A DNA stretch of 64,000 nucleotides from the NCBI GenBank assembly GCA_028554755.1, contig JAPTOF010000006.1, positions 6,938,501 through 7,002,500 on the forward strand, read 5' to 3'. The notes under the pieces were generated by a model that was not told the origin of the DNA, ran no database searches, and worked only from the letters and a program-made list of their open reading frames with translations. Both the position numbers and the translations under genes were made by a program. Source of the DNA: Cordia subcordata (taxonomy: Eukaryota; Streptophyta; Magnoliopsida; Boraginales; Cordiaceae). Within the stretch, counting starts at the first letter, position 1, and each line of letters starts with the position of its first letter. This document shows positions 33,917 to 47,297 of the stretch, piece by piece.

Positions 33917-36900
33917 ATGAGGATAGCTTGCACCACCACCACCACTGCCACCACATTCCTCAGCAACAGCAGCTTCATCCTTTCTTCACTTCGATGGGCC
34001 CGAGACTGCCGGCGGAGGAGCTTCATCGCCCCTGTCCGCACGTTACCTGCTTCCGCCCATACCCTCTTCAAGAATCACTGCAAAATCTCGACCTTTTCTT
34101 CTTCATCATCTGTTTATACGCGAAACCGAATCGGTTGTGAGTATACTACTATTGCTGCTGCTTCAGATGTTAATTCGACTCTCCACACTTCTTCCTCAAA
34201 TGGGTATTCGTTTCTTTCCTCTTATTTCCACTCTACATGTTGAATATCTACGCACATTTACACCCCCCATTGCGTGTTCATCTTCGTGGTTGTGTATATA
34301 AATGGGTTTTTTTTTGTCTGCGTATATATATGTGATTGTGTGTATAGATGCGTGATTATGTTTATATATGTGATTACGTCTACATATATGTGATTAGCTG
34401 TATATTCTGGAACAGAATATTGCATTAGTGGTGATGACTTCTAAAATTTTGCTTACTGTACTGTATCTATTAAGCCAATAAAGTTTGAGCTTTTTCCTTG
34501 CAAGGAAGAATGGAAATGACAGGACCTACTTTTTGTAGAGGGGGTTATGACTTATTATATTGTCTTACTAGGATTCCACCACTCGTGCGGATTGCTCAAC
34601 TTGTATTATCCATTTTCCACCTGGAAGTAATGGAGATAAATGTAATTGAAGTAATCAGTGCATTCAAACATATATATATATATATATATATATTATTGTG
34701 GACTCTTTCTTCTAGTTTCCTTCGGTAGGTCTTGAACCTACCAGATTGTGTAGTTTATTGGATTTCTTAGTATGAGGTGCTCCTTTAGGTTGACACGAGT
34801 AGGATTTTCCCTGTCTTACTTATGCTCATTCTTGCCCTATGCATTTCAAGATTATTTCTGAAGGTTTATTATGTGTAAGTTTGAACTTTTATTTCAATTG
34901 AATTTTGGCTTTGTAATATGTCTTTGTTTTGTATTTATCCTTTAGATGTGTTTTCTCTACTATTGATAGTGTTTGATTCAGCTGTTGCCTTGAGTAGTAA
35001 GCCACTTTATTTGCACTAAAGTCTGGTAGAAGTGTAAGTTGTGGTTTGTGAGACGTTGTTGATGAATGTTGTTTGACTTAGATGTATACACACCCTACAT
35101 TTCTGTTGCTTTCACAGGGATGTTAGCTGATGTTTTGTTGAGTTCAGAGGCTCACCTTTTTCACCTTTCTTCCCTTCCCTTCTTTGTGTTAAGCTGTGTA
35201 CCGTGGGTTTGTTAACTAAGAGAATATTTAACACATTTCTGCTCCTATATCTTCATTTCGACATACACCATTTCTTAACTTTCATGAACATTATTTTGCT
35301 GTCTTTTGGCAACATAAGCCTTTCCTGATTTAGATGGGATATGCTGCTAATTTCATCTTAATGATTCCTTTTCTTTTAGTCCACTGATTTCTGAAGTTAT
35401 TTTGTTTCAGATATCCTACTTATACCCGTCTACTACCATGCCCGTCAGAAAATGGCCCACCAAGAGTGGAACATCTAGTTGTTAGAGAAGGAGGACCTGT
35501 TCTAGAGTACATCAGTAGTGCTTTGGATCTTCCTCCTCTGTGAGAACTTCTTTGCACTGTTCCATTTATTCTTTAGGTTACATTCAAAGGTTCTTGAGTT
35601 ACTTAATTTTGCTTTGGAATCAATACTAGGGTGGCATGTTAAGATTTATATTTCATGTTCAAAGGTTTGTTGCAGATCTGATTCACTTTGGAGCTGTATA
35701 TCATGCTCTTGTATGCCCAAAACCTCCTGCAAGTGCCACACCTGAGCAAATCAAAGTGTATGAAGAAGTTACAGCTCCGTCGGTTCTGAGAAAGAGACCT
35801 TCTATCAAAGGAAAAACTATACAGGAAGCTCAGAAAACTTTCCGAATAACTAGTCCTGATGAGTTTGTTGAACCTGGCATGTATTTAAGGGTTCATGTAC
35901 ACCCTAAACGCTTCCCTAGGTAATCTCTAACTATATGGATGGCATTAATGTACATTTCTGTCCAAGAAACATCGGGATTTGATTCTTGTATGCTGATCAG
36001 GTGCTATGAGATTGATTGGATATCAAGAATCATTGCAGTGACTGATTCCTATGTGGTGCTGGACAAACCTGCGGGTACATCAGTATGTAGCTGATTGAAT
36101 TTATTATGGATTCATTCATCATTCTTGTGAAATTAGATACTATATTGATCTTGTGGAACTTAACAAATTAACAAATTTTTAACGGATTTCTTGGGCTGCT
36201 AATTAGAAATGATATGCTCAACTTTAGAGATGCCTCATCCTTAGTTTGCTGGTCCAAGAAATATGATATTCCTTTATGTGTGTGAGTATATTAATGGAAT
36301 CATACACCCATGTAATTGCTAGTTTTAGGTTGAAGTGTTATATGTATGATTGTTCAGACTACTGGTCAATGTACCACATACCAGAGTTTTACAGTTCCAA
36401 TTCATTGTTTATGAGTCTTCTCACTTTGGATGTTACTTTGATGAAGAATTATAAGTACTATACAAGGTATTGAGCTATATATACTGCACAAAATACAAAG
36501 ATAGCAGTGAACGAAGTTTTTCTTTTCCCTATTTCTCTGATGTGGTGTATAAGCAATATTTGTACTGGTGACTGCAATATGTTACATAAACTTCTGTTGA
36601 ATACCTCTAATGGGCACATGCTGCTTGGTGTTGTATTACCGAAGATTCTATTGAAAAGATGGAATTTCCAAGTCTATGAGCATCATATGTGAGATTTTCT
36701 GTTCCCTCACTGCATTTCTGACTTAATTAGGTGGGAGGTACTACGGACAATATTGAAGAAAGTTGTGCAACATTTACTACTCGTGCCTTAGGATTAACAA
36801 CACCGTTGAGAACTACCCATCAGATAGACAATTGTACAGAAGGCTGGTAAAGATTGTAAGAATTTTGACATCTATTACTAGCCATTTGAGCAGAGAACAA

Positions 36901-39811
36901 AGTAATGGTTTTCAATTTTATGTGCAGCGTAGTGCTAGCTAGAACCAAGGAATACTGCTCAGTTTTTCATGAAAAAATCAGGGTGAGTGGCTTCTCTATG
37001 TTTTCATAAATATATTTACATATGTAAACCCATTTTTACACACGCGCACATAATATCTATCTACGTACAGTATTTGCTGCATATAAATGAGTACCCAAAG
37101 GCCTTTGGAAAATGCAAGTCCATCGAACAGCATTCCCTATGGAGTCTACAGCTTGGTTTGGCATTATGTGGGTTGATTTATCATTTCCTTCATATTAATA
37201 TAAATTTTTCATCAGGAGAAGAAGGTGAAAAAACTTTATCTAGCTCTTGCTGCTGCTCCTGTGCCTACTGGAGTGATTACACATTACATGCGTCCAATCA
37301 ATATGGCCCCAAGACTGATATCTGAAGGTAATGTGGTTAATCTGATACTGAATTTAGTTCTTTGGCCTCTTTGGGTCAAATCGTCAAAATGTATTGATAT
37401 AGATGAATTCTGCTAAATCTAGTCCCAACTGAATTAGGATATTGAATTTCAAGTTCATGTCATGAATTTTAGTGTGAGATGATAATTGACCTTCGAGTTT
37501 ATGTGAAATGTAGTACGTTTTGAACAACTTGCATTCCAGCACTCTCTCTCTCTCTCTTGGTTTTTTTTTTTTTTGGGTGATTGGTGTGGGTACCTGAATG
37601 AGTGCATGCATGGTATTCCATGACTCTGAAGTAAAGATGATAATTCCTAACTCTTATTTTATTTTTTCCCTTGTCCTCTGTGTTCCAAAATCTGATCAGT
37701 TCATTTTCATATGGTTTACTATTGCATGTAGGATAATTTTGTATTACTATGTGAGTCTTTGAATAAACATTGCCCAAGAAATTGGCTTTCTCATAATGAG
37801 ATTTTTGGCTATACAGTCCAATTTAGTGCCAATACAAGGATATCAGATGCCTTCTTATTTTCCTTTTTCATTTTTATGATGTTTCAGCTTACTTTCCAAA
37901 ATATGAATTGATCTGGGAAAGTTAGTTCAGTGGCGTAGTATTCTTATCATTCGTTTCGTCTACAACTTCACGAGCAGGGTCAGTTCAAGTAAATAGAAAG
38001 TAAATGACTAATAACAAAGTTTGACTGAGATTATGGCAGAAGGAAGTGAAGTTGAGTTATTTCACTGAAATTTTGAAGACCCAAATGTTTTGCGGAATAG
38101 TTCTGGGTAAATTTATCCCTGATGATTAAGTTTCTTTATCTAGAATTGAGGATAGGGTCTTTAGTTTCGTTGGCATGTATCCAGCATTAATTAGATTCAC
38201 GTGACAGTGTCCTTATTATTTCCATTTGTTGGACTTGTAGAAGATGAAAAATAGTACATCTTTCTTCATCCATGACCTTCTGAGTTTATACCCAACTTCC
38301 TTCATCCTCGTGATTCAAGTCGTTCAATGGCCAATAACCACTTGGCCTTCTCTTTCCCCAATATCTATCAACCACAAGTTAACATAGCAGAACCGTGTTC
38401 ATGTGTTTATTCAGTTCAAGTCTTTTTCTTTTCCAGCTGCTTGTGATGATTGCACATTATCTAACAATTATCTGTGTTATGCTCTAAATCTCAATGTTTG
38501 CTACTTGCAGAGTTTGTTAAGGGCTGGCTTTTATGCCAACTTGACGTCTTAGAGTGCAAGAAGGTACCCTGGCCAAATGTGATATCTGAAAAGAAGTATG
38601 GTATTGAGGATTGTGGATGGCTATCTAAAGACTTTGCATATGAGTGTAAAATCAACCTTCTCACAGGTCGTACACATCAGGTATATAGACTGTGCATTAA
38701 CTTTTGACTTGGGGACTGGGGAGACCAGGTTTATAGGCGGTCTAATCGACAAATTTCCTTGTTCTCTTTCAGTAATATTTGGAGCTTGTTACTACTAAGT
38801 AAAAAGTTTCACTTTTTGTGCATCTCACCCTGTGGTAGGTTGGAGTACTTTAAAAATCTTTGATTGGGTCAAGTTGAGAATAAAACCAGTCATTGGGCCA
38901 CGGCCCAGAAGTCACCAAGAATGGGAAGAAGAATCAAATTCTTGTTGCTCATCTCATCAACTTTATATAAGACTAAATATTATGGGAAATAATTGACAGG
39001 CTTTAGTCCTTATAAGGTTTGTAATCCATTGGGAAAAAAAGGAGGTCTTGTGCTTAACTAAAAACAATTGCAGATATATTTTGTTTATTAGGCTCTGTTT
39101 GGCCTAACTGTTAGATTTCAGCTATTGAGCTGTAGAGCTTTTACAGTATAGCTATGGGTAAAAGTGCTGTTGAATAAAAGCAGTTGATTGTTTGGTCTTT
39201 TATTTTAAGAGTTGAGCTTTCAGTTGTTTTGATATTAATATTGTACATTTAAAATATGGAATAGTAATTTTGAGAAAAAATAAAGAAAAACAATTTTTAA
39301 AATGACATAAAAACAGCTTCTGAAAAGCTTTTTTTCAAAAAACTCCAATTTGGAGCTTCTAATTTTTCAGCTTTTTTTTTGTAAAAGTTCTTTTAAAAAT
39401 TGGCCAAATAGGTTAGTTTCAGCTTTTAGATTCATAGAAAGCACTTTTGAGCCTCCAAAAGTTAGGCCAAACAGACTCTCAATTTGCCTTCGGCTTGGTA
39501 TGATCAACACTTTGATAAGTTGCGCTAATGATATTTAGATTCGAGCACAATTAGCTGCCCATGGTGCTCCTTTAGTGGGGGACTCCATGTATATGCCTGC
39601 TGCAATTGCTGAGATGGTGAATCCTGGGCTTAACCCATTCGGCAAGAGCAGAAGAAATTACCCCAATGAGCTTGATAAAGCACTGGCCGTTGAAGAGTGG
39701 ATCAGACGTCATGGAAAAGAACCCAGTGTTGCTGTTGGTCTTCAAGCATGTCAGATTTCATGGGATGATGGGGAGCACTTCTATGAGTCGGGTTTGCCCT
39801 GGTGGAGGTAG
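33917..39811 (+). CDS. RNA pseudouridine synthase 6, chloroplastic (RluA family)
   Basis: Converts uridine to pseudouridine in RNA. Nine exons: 33917-34203, 35411-35539, 35665-35919, 36001-36082, 36731-36846, 36928-36982, 37216-37327, 38511-38680 and 39539-39811; 492 aa. The N-terminus (MRIACTTTTTATTFLSNSS, then Ser/Arg-rich with few acids) fits a chloroplast transit peptide. VLEYISSALDLPPLFVADLI resembles an S4-like RNA-binding helix pair. Catalytic core: VLDKPAGTSV; HQIDNCTEG with Asp284, where many RluA enzymes have HRLD; KKVKKLYLAL; INLLTGRTHQIRAQLAAHG; and PLVGDSMY. The C-terminal FGKSRRNYP..EEWIRRHGKEPSVAVGLQAC extension is typical of the plant PUS6 group. All introns are GT-AG; intron 8 holds a MITE. 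Confidence 0.95.
34670..34694. repeat. (TA)n microsatellite, PUS6 intron 1
   Basis: Uninterrupted TA dinucleotides in the 1.2-kb first intron. Confidence 0.8.
39091..39478. mobile_element. MITE-like element with 18-bp TIRs in PUS6 intron 8
   Basis: Left end GGCTCTGTTTGGCCTAAC; the right end is its inverse GTTAGGCCAAACAGACTC with two mismatches. TTA precedes the left end and TCA follows the right end, compatible with a decayed 3-bp duplication. About 388 bp, with the homopolymer-rich interior of the other copies. Confidence 0.7.
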
Positions 39812-40754
39812 ATAAAAGTTATGCATGCTACTACATCTGCTTTGTCAGAGTTAACGTTGGAAATACAACAAAATTGGTAGGAGGTTTTTCTGTCAGCTAC
39901 TACTGAACCTTGTTAGTTATTAGAACTAATATTGGAGAAGTTAGCATCAGAACTCAATGGAGCAGTACCTACAGTGAAGGGAATGCCATGGCAATATCTT
40001 CCCTTATTGTAGAAGGGAAATATCCTAAGGACATGGAGGTACAGCGGATCAGAGCTAATATCTGTTTAGGGACTTCACATATGGATGCTAGAGTTGGCAG
40101 TAGAGGCCTTCTGAGTTTGTACCTTAGAAATCTTCAATTGCGTCAGCGGGAAGAGCTGAAGATTCAAGTCAAATTCATAGTTATCCTTGAATTTGGAACC
40201 TGAGGGGCGTGGAATGTTGATTTATAATTTTTTCATTGATATATAGAAGTCAATTCCGTTGAGTTTTTAGGCAAGGCGTGACTCCTCTCCAGACTCCAAG
40301 GAGCTTGTAAAAGTGCGTCCACCCCTTGTATATAAAGTTCAATATCTTATCGAAACTGGAAATCTTTTGTGGTGTATGAAGTGCATCCAGTCTTTGTTCA
40401 TGTTAGCTGTTAATCTATATCTATTTGATGGCATGTGTGGATTCAGTCTTTGTTCATATTAGCTGTTAATCTATGTCTGTTTGACTTCAAGTCTCTTCAT
40501 ACCAACTTGGCTTCTTGTGTTAGGCTCCATTCTGATATTATGCTTTATACGTGAAAGGGTCACCAACTGCATATTTTCATATTTGCTCTTAGATGTACAG
40601 CCTTTATAACACAGATTAACACAGGATACTGAAGAACCACTATAACATCTACATATTGTGCTTCCTCCTCTCCAACAACGTTGTAACATGACAAAGATCA
40701 GGAATAATCTGTGGGTTTCAGTCTGCTTGAGAATTCTGCTTATTCTTTTGCTGA
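39812..40754. other. 3' flank of PUS6 and left edge of the tandem duplication
   Basis: The first 400 bases are the 3' UTR and flank of the pseudouridine synthase gene. From about 40205 the DNA matches 53783 onward (e.g. AGAAGTCAATTC.GTTGAG and TTTTTAGGCAAGGCGTGAC), the 3' flank of the beta-glucosidase copies. Confidence 0.65.
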
Positions 40755-42953
40755 TTATTCTTCGGCCATAAGTTCCTGCAAGCCTCTGAAGTTGAAGATC
40801 AACTGTCTTTAGAATATTTCTGAAAACTTTGAGTCCTTAATGTAGTATAATCAACATGATAAAGTCCAAATCTTATAGTTTATCCATATAGCCACTCGAA
40901 GTTGTCAAGCAAGGACCATGCAAAATACCCTCCTACATCTGCTCCTTTCCTGAACACGAATTGGTTTTACACAGTTTCTTCTTAGTAGGTCATATTGGTT
41001 CATTGTGGAAGATATGATCTAAACTATAGAGATCGAAATATGATCTAATCACTTTACCAGTACTGATCTCCCTTATAACGTTAAGAGAGAATTGAAATCT
41101 GGTCTTTAGATCTTATGCAACTGCAATAGAACACGAAAGTTACCTCATTGCTGCTGCCAGAGCATGCAAATAATCATTCATGTACTCCACTCGTCTGGCA
41201 TCATTGAGGAAAACGTTTATAGATGCACTCAGCTGGTTCAAATCTCCAAACCTTGCAAGATTAGTTTGCATGTGTAAGAACAAGTTTTAACGTTTCGTCT
41301 TTCCAGAAATGTGTCAAAGTATTCATTTTTCTTGTCTAACCATTTTCTGTGATGAACATACGCGTATTCTTGTATCTGTCTTTCACATTTGTCACCAATT
41401 TCTCCATTCCTTGAGGATACACATAAAGCCAATCAAGTGCAGTCTGTGTTATCAGAAACTCTTTAGTTAGTTTAAGTTGCCAACAATGGAGGAGTTTTGA
41501 ATGTGGTAATGGAGAGAGGTTGAGATTCGTACCGGTTCACCAATAGGGACACCAGTCTGGAAAAGATAGCCCCCTGCCTTGGGGACATCTGATGCTACTT
41601 CACATGGCATAGTATAGACAATCTTTCAGATGGTAAGTAGTATAATGATTAATTCCAATGAAGTCCGGACCATTTTTCAACTTCTCCAAGTTATTCTTGT
41701 TGAATGCTGGCAATAAGAATTTCAGGATTTGATGCATTTCTGCAGGATATCTTCTAAATATGATGGGGTCTAGGAACCTGAAAACAGGACTTGGATTGAT
41801 CAAACTTTCATGTAATAAAGGATTTATGCTTCTGTATTTGTGTAGTAGGTTGGAATATTTTATCACTAGATGGTAATTAGTTCTTGGAGACCCGAATCAG
41901 TACCGATTCCAAACCTAGATATTCTCTCCTACCCAAGTAACCGTAGTTCTCAATCCCAATTCCCCATTTTAATTAAAACTTTAAATTAGATTTAGTTTAG
42001 ATTGTCGATTTTCGATTTTGAGCCCCACTCTGATCCGATTCCACTCACACATCCACGTAGATTTGTTACCACTCTCAGTCACAATAAGATTACTTTTGGA
42101 GCCTTCTCAAGATTCGATTGCGTACTCATGTACAACAATCTATGCGTTTATGGATAAAACTTAGTTCACTTGTACTTAATTTAATATTCCCGAGTTTATG
42201 TCAAAGATTTTCTAAACCACAGACGACCCTTCACATGGATCAGCTCCTGTGTGTGCACTCCGAGTCTAGCTTAACATGGTAAAGATCTTGATAAAGAAAG
42301 TGCTTTCCAGTTCACGTGGAAAGATTGGGCTCTCTCAGCGGCCAACTTGTGTTGTCGTGAACTATTGATGGGTTCGAACCAAATGATATTCATTACAATT
42401 CCAATGCTTTCTCTGAATAATAGCAGGAAGCCGTCATACAACAACATAATGAGAAGATCAACAACATTAAAGTCATAATAATTGCGGTGAAACAATTTGG
42501 AGCACTATTGATTCGGAAAATCAAATAAGTGTATCGTTGCTTTTCCGTTATTAGTAACTGATATGGGTACATCCTGCTTTACCCGAGCATTTCTGGGTCT
42601 GATAAGCACCCGACTGGAAGAGGGTGCTGAATTATTCGAGGCTGGGGTCTCACCCCATGCGTCTCCGATATCATTGTCGTTCGGTCCGAAAATTCTTGGG
42701 ATATAGCCTAGCTGATCAAGAGATATCATCATCCAAGTGGGATTCCAACATCTTAGTTATTATGGGATAACCGACTTAATCGGTTTCTTTGCTCGAGCAT
42801 ATAGACTCGGTCAGTGACTTTAAGTATTAGAGTCTCTTGGTCGGCACTATATTGGTGTTCATTTTGAGCGTCGTCTAGGTCGAACTACTTGAGTTCGAGG
42901 AAAGAACCTTTAGCCGATAATCTTTTGCATTAGTTACCGTCACGGAAAATCTA

Positions 42954-43217
<264 letters not shown>

Positions 43218-43413
43218 TCAGGTTTAACATGACCAGTTTTCATACATCACCACATTGGCTGGACTCTTTTTTTTTTTTTTTAAATAAAAAATAAACGGTT
43301 TTAAATGGTGTTGGGACTAGTCGATGCACTACAAAAAAATTCATCTTTAAAATCATCTTGGTTTCTCCAAATACTCTGTTCCTACATGCATAACTTATGC
43401 TGGATTTTAATTA

Positions 43414-43668
<255 letters not shown>

Positions 43669-43684
43669 CTAGAAAAAGAAAAAT

Positions 43685-44090
43685 TACAATTGTAAAATCT
43701 GCTTATAAGCAAGTTTTATTGGCTTATAAGTAGGTTCAAAGAAGCAGCATCACTTTTTTTTTCTTTCTTTTTTCCCCCTTTTAACCTGCTTATAAGGAAA
43801 ATAATTTGACTAAATAAAAGGACAACTCTACCCTTAAAAAAAAAAAGAAAGAAAGAAAAGCAATACGCTCTTACTTTAATAGAAGGTCTTTTTAGTCGTT
43901 TTAACAAGCACTACTGCTCATGAACACATATTTGCCAATTATATCAACAGCTTATAATCACATTATATCCAAACGCTTCTTTATTTGTTTGTCATTTACT
44001 TGTAAGCATTAAAAACTGCTTATAAGCAATTATAAATAGTTTAAAGAAGGCAAAGCCAAATACCCTCTAAACCAATACTCCAGGTTAGAA
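43685..44090. mobile_element. Small element with GCTTATAAGC motifs in pseudogene intron 5
   Basis: The equivalent intron in the intact copy is about 195 bp; here it is about 400 bp longer. The extra DNA carries five near-palindromic GCTTATAAGC-type motifs and ends AAGGCAAAGCCAAATACCCTC, like the GGGTGTTTGGCTTTGC terminus at 3793. The paralogue gives an approximate empty site. Confidence 0.55.
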
Positions 44091-44564
44091 GTTATACAGG
44101 AAAACAACTTCTTTTCTTTTTTCTCTTTCCAGTTCTCATATGATTGAAGTCTTGTTCTAATAGATGGGTCCGATATAATCACATAATTGATACAAAAATC
44201 AGGGAAAAGTAAAGAGAAATATTGATATTTCCAAATCTGCCCTCTAATTCATATTGAAATGAGTTATTTAGTGATGTGACACAAATATAGTTTGAGGAAT
44301 TAGTAAAAGCAATTTCTTCCATTATTATTAAGATAGAAGAGGGATATAATTAAGTGGGTAGAATTCTTGCCCATGATATGGAAAACTTAAAGCTGTTGAC
44401 ACCAAGATATTCCATGAGCTCAATGTCTTCCTGCACGGATCATCAATTTACCATCACAAAGAATATCCTTGGAATTTCTTCATTTTTATATAGAACTTTT
44501 AATTAAAATTGTTTTAATCAATCGAAAAGGATTGGTGACATGTGTTCAATTTAGTAGAATTTGC

Positions 44565-46325
44565 ATATATAATTTTATGGGCTCTCCAAAATATGAAATA
44601 AGTACTTTTAAGAGTGATCTCTCCCAGTTTGGAAGTTTGTCTAAAGCAGCTAAGGTTGGTTAGGTTTAAGAGCCCTTGCCCCTCAAGCTCTCCTCATTTA
44701 AGGTCTCTCACTCTCTATACTTTATCTTTGACTCGCACCTATTATAATAGGTTTAGGCTCTTGTTTATAGATTATAGAGAGAATTTCTTCTAGGAACAAG
44801 TTTCATAATTTGGCCACAAATAAGATTACTAAGGTCTATATCTCTATGACCAATCGGAATATGGGCCACACCTTACAAATTTTCGTCTTGAATCATGTTC
44901 GCTCTTCACTAGCAACCTCGAAATCTTCTTGCTCTAGCTACCTTAGACACCACAAAAGGCCCACTTCATGCCATCATTGGTCATACTTCCCAAGTCCCTA
45001 ACCACCTGCTAGAACTTGTTCTTACAGTATCTCCTAGGTCACCTCGCGATCGACTCAAGATCGAACCATCATCTACTATGCTCTGCAGTATCATTCTAAG
45101 GAACTCTTCTGAGTGTGCCCTAAGCATCCTTAATAGCAAATGCTACATATTACTCTAACTCATCCTCAAAACTTTGAGTGTTAAGAATGCCGTCTTCACC
45201 CATAGTACCAATCTATTAAATCTCACTAAAACTAGGCCCACTGATCTCACCATGGGAGCCTTAGCTATGCACACTCGTCCTTCCAAGACACTGTATCAGT
45301 CTCCAACCAATTCCCTGAAATCTTCCAATTCATCCTCTCTTCATTTAGAGCCACACTATAGTGCCACTTTGAGACACACCCATCTCAACCTATTGATTCA
45401 AACCTAATTTAGCTACCTTTGACCGTCTCCTGCAACACTCCCTGAGCTTCTCCCTCAAGTTCTACTTGCGCACTAATACAGTAGTTTAAACCAATTCTGC
45501 GATATACCTTACTTTGTACTCTTCAAGCGAAACCGCCTCTCGTTCCCTTGCCTTTTTTCCTCAATAAACTTATCCAATACACTATGAGACTGCTCTTCGC
45601 TAATGGAAATGAACTAGTTAATAACAAGGAGTCAGATAAAAAAGAATTACCTAATATATCACGAGCATAAAAAGTATTCCCAAACTCATATATCCTTCCT
45701 TTGTTCAAACCATCACATGCTTCAATCCATATGCTTTTGTCAAACATACCATCAAGACTAGGGCCACAACCATGCTTTTGGGCATATTGCTCATCATATC
45801 TCTCCTAAACACATTAAATACAACTAGCTACAAACCTAAATATTTAGTATCATATAATCAATTATTAGAACTATGTTAAAATTGGTGTCCACTGTTTTAT
45901 TTTTCTCGTATTTATCTTCATTCCAACATTCTCAACAAAAATTATATTTATAATTATCCTAGGCATGACTTTATATTTTAAAGTCGTTTAGTATTCAACT
46001 ACTATTAATATTATTGAATGTATGATTATTTATGTAAGTGACCAAGCAAACATTTATTGCGCTAATGATTTTTTTTTTCCTCATTTCTTTCTTCTCTCTC
46101 TTTACTTTTACTATTTTTATTATTTTCTTGCTTTTCATGCCACAACAAATTACAAACTTATACTTTTTCTTCTGAATTTATTTGTTTTCTCTTTGACTAA
46201 GTAACCAAAAAAGAAAGTAACGATAACACTATTCTGGCAATCACACAAAGGAGTGCACCCCTCCTTACAAGGAGATATACATCAAGTGAGCTAGTCTCTC
46301 ATTATAACGGAAAAAAAATAATGAC
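44565..46325. mobile_element. About 1.8-kb transposon insertion in pseudogene intron 3
   Basis: Sequence shared with the intact copy stops near 44565 (after GACATGTGTTCAATTTAG) and resumes near 46325 (AAAAAGAGCCAG, then TAATAGTTTGGTCCTTGTGC). The extra DNA holds a transposase remnant (45600-45810). Exact ends and target duplication were not found. Confidence 0.6.
45600..45810 (-). pseudogene. Plant En/Spm (CACTA)-type transposase-associated fragment
   Basis: The minus strand reads ERYDEQYAQKHGCGPSLDGM, then FDKSIWIEACDGLNKGRIYE and FGNTFYARDILG. The order W..A.....KGR.YG.G...YA resembles the conserved C-terminal part of the plant Ptta/En/Spm transposase family. Only about 60-70 codons remain before decay. 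The family call is from motif memory. Confidence 0.5.
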
Positions 46326-46712
46326 ATTTTTCTAAAAAGAGCCAGGGACCCCCTCAAACATATTCACTTAATAAAAATTAAAAGCATGATGGTATATCAT
46401 GTTGCTCAAAAATGTTGCTTAAGAAAAACGCTTGTTATCAATCTAAGAGGGACAACAGCATGTATATAATCAAACAATTATAGGTCCACGTAGGGTCAAT
46501 AATAGTTTGGTCCTTGTGCATCTATACGCTGCACACTACTCCCCAAATCATATTAGACTTGAAACTATTTTTTATCGGACTGGGAGCGATTAAAAAAAGC
46601 TCTTCCAATAGGTGTCTTTCACAATATTTGAACTTGTGTTTTCCTCCTTACGGGGTGATACTGTTACCGCATCAACCAATAACTTGTTGGTTACACGCTA
46701 CTTTTTGAACTA

Positions 46713-46905
46713 AGGTCTAGTTTAGAATTTTATTTTTTAAAAAAGAAAACATCTTTTTGTATATAATCTTTGACAAAAATAATTTCTTTAGAAGTTTAGA
46801 TTTTTGGTTTATGTAAAAAGTTGAGCTGGGTTTTTTTAGAAAGGTTTTAAACTTTTTTTTTTAGTCAATCCAAATGTTTATTATAAAGTAAATATATATT
46901 TAAAA
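46713..46905. mobile_element. Tourist-like MITE shared by both duplication copies
   Basis: Left end GTCTAGTTTAGAATTTTA; the right arm contains AGTCAATCCAAATG. The intact copy has a counterpart at about 58602-58800 (GCTCGTTTAGATTAATTTTT), so this insertion predates the gene duplication. Confidence 0.5.
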
Positions 46906-47297
46906 GAATGTCTTTTTTTTCCAAATCCAGTCACTTACCAGGTAACGATTGTAATGATCAAAATATATCTAACAACTATGAATCCACACATCATGTTATT
47001 AATTAGGTTCGAGGGAACATGGAAAAATGTGAAGAATGTAAAAAGATTGCCAGCTTCTACGTGAGTGAAAGTATCCCAGTTATTAAGGCCTTTCCCATCA
47101 CTCAGTTGAGCTCCTTCAAACTGCAAAGAGAATTAAAACGATGTCACAGAACAAACTAAAACCACAACCAAAGTATTTGCTTAATGCATCTTCAAACAGA
47201 AACGATATCAGGACGGGGTTGGATTGGGGGCGGGGTTTAACGTTATGGATATCGACCACCCGTAAAACTACATCCCTGGTAAGAAGATAAAGCATTG

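Noticed and set aside
39910..40203. 97-codon open frame after PUS6
   Set aside because: No recognisable family, no exon partners, and it lies in the likely 3' UTR and flank of PUS6.
45174..45407. 77-codon frame in the pseudogene intron insertion
   Set aside because: No recognisable domain; nearby frames on both strands are broken, so at most transposon debris.
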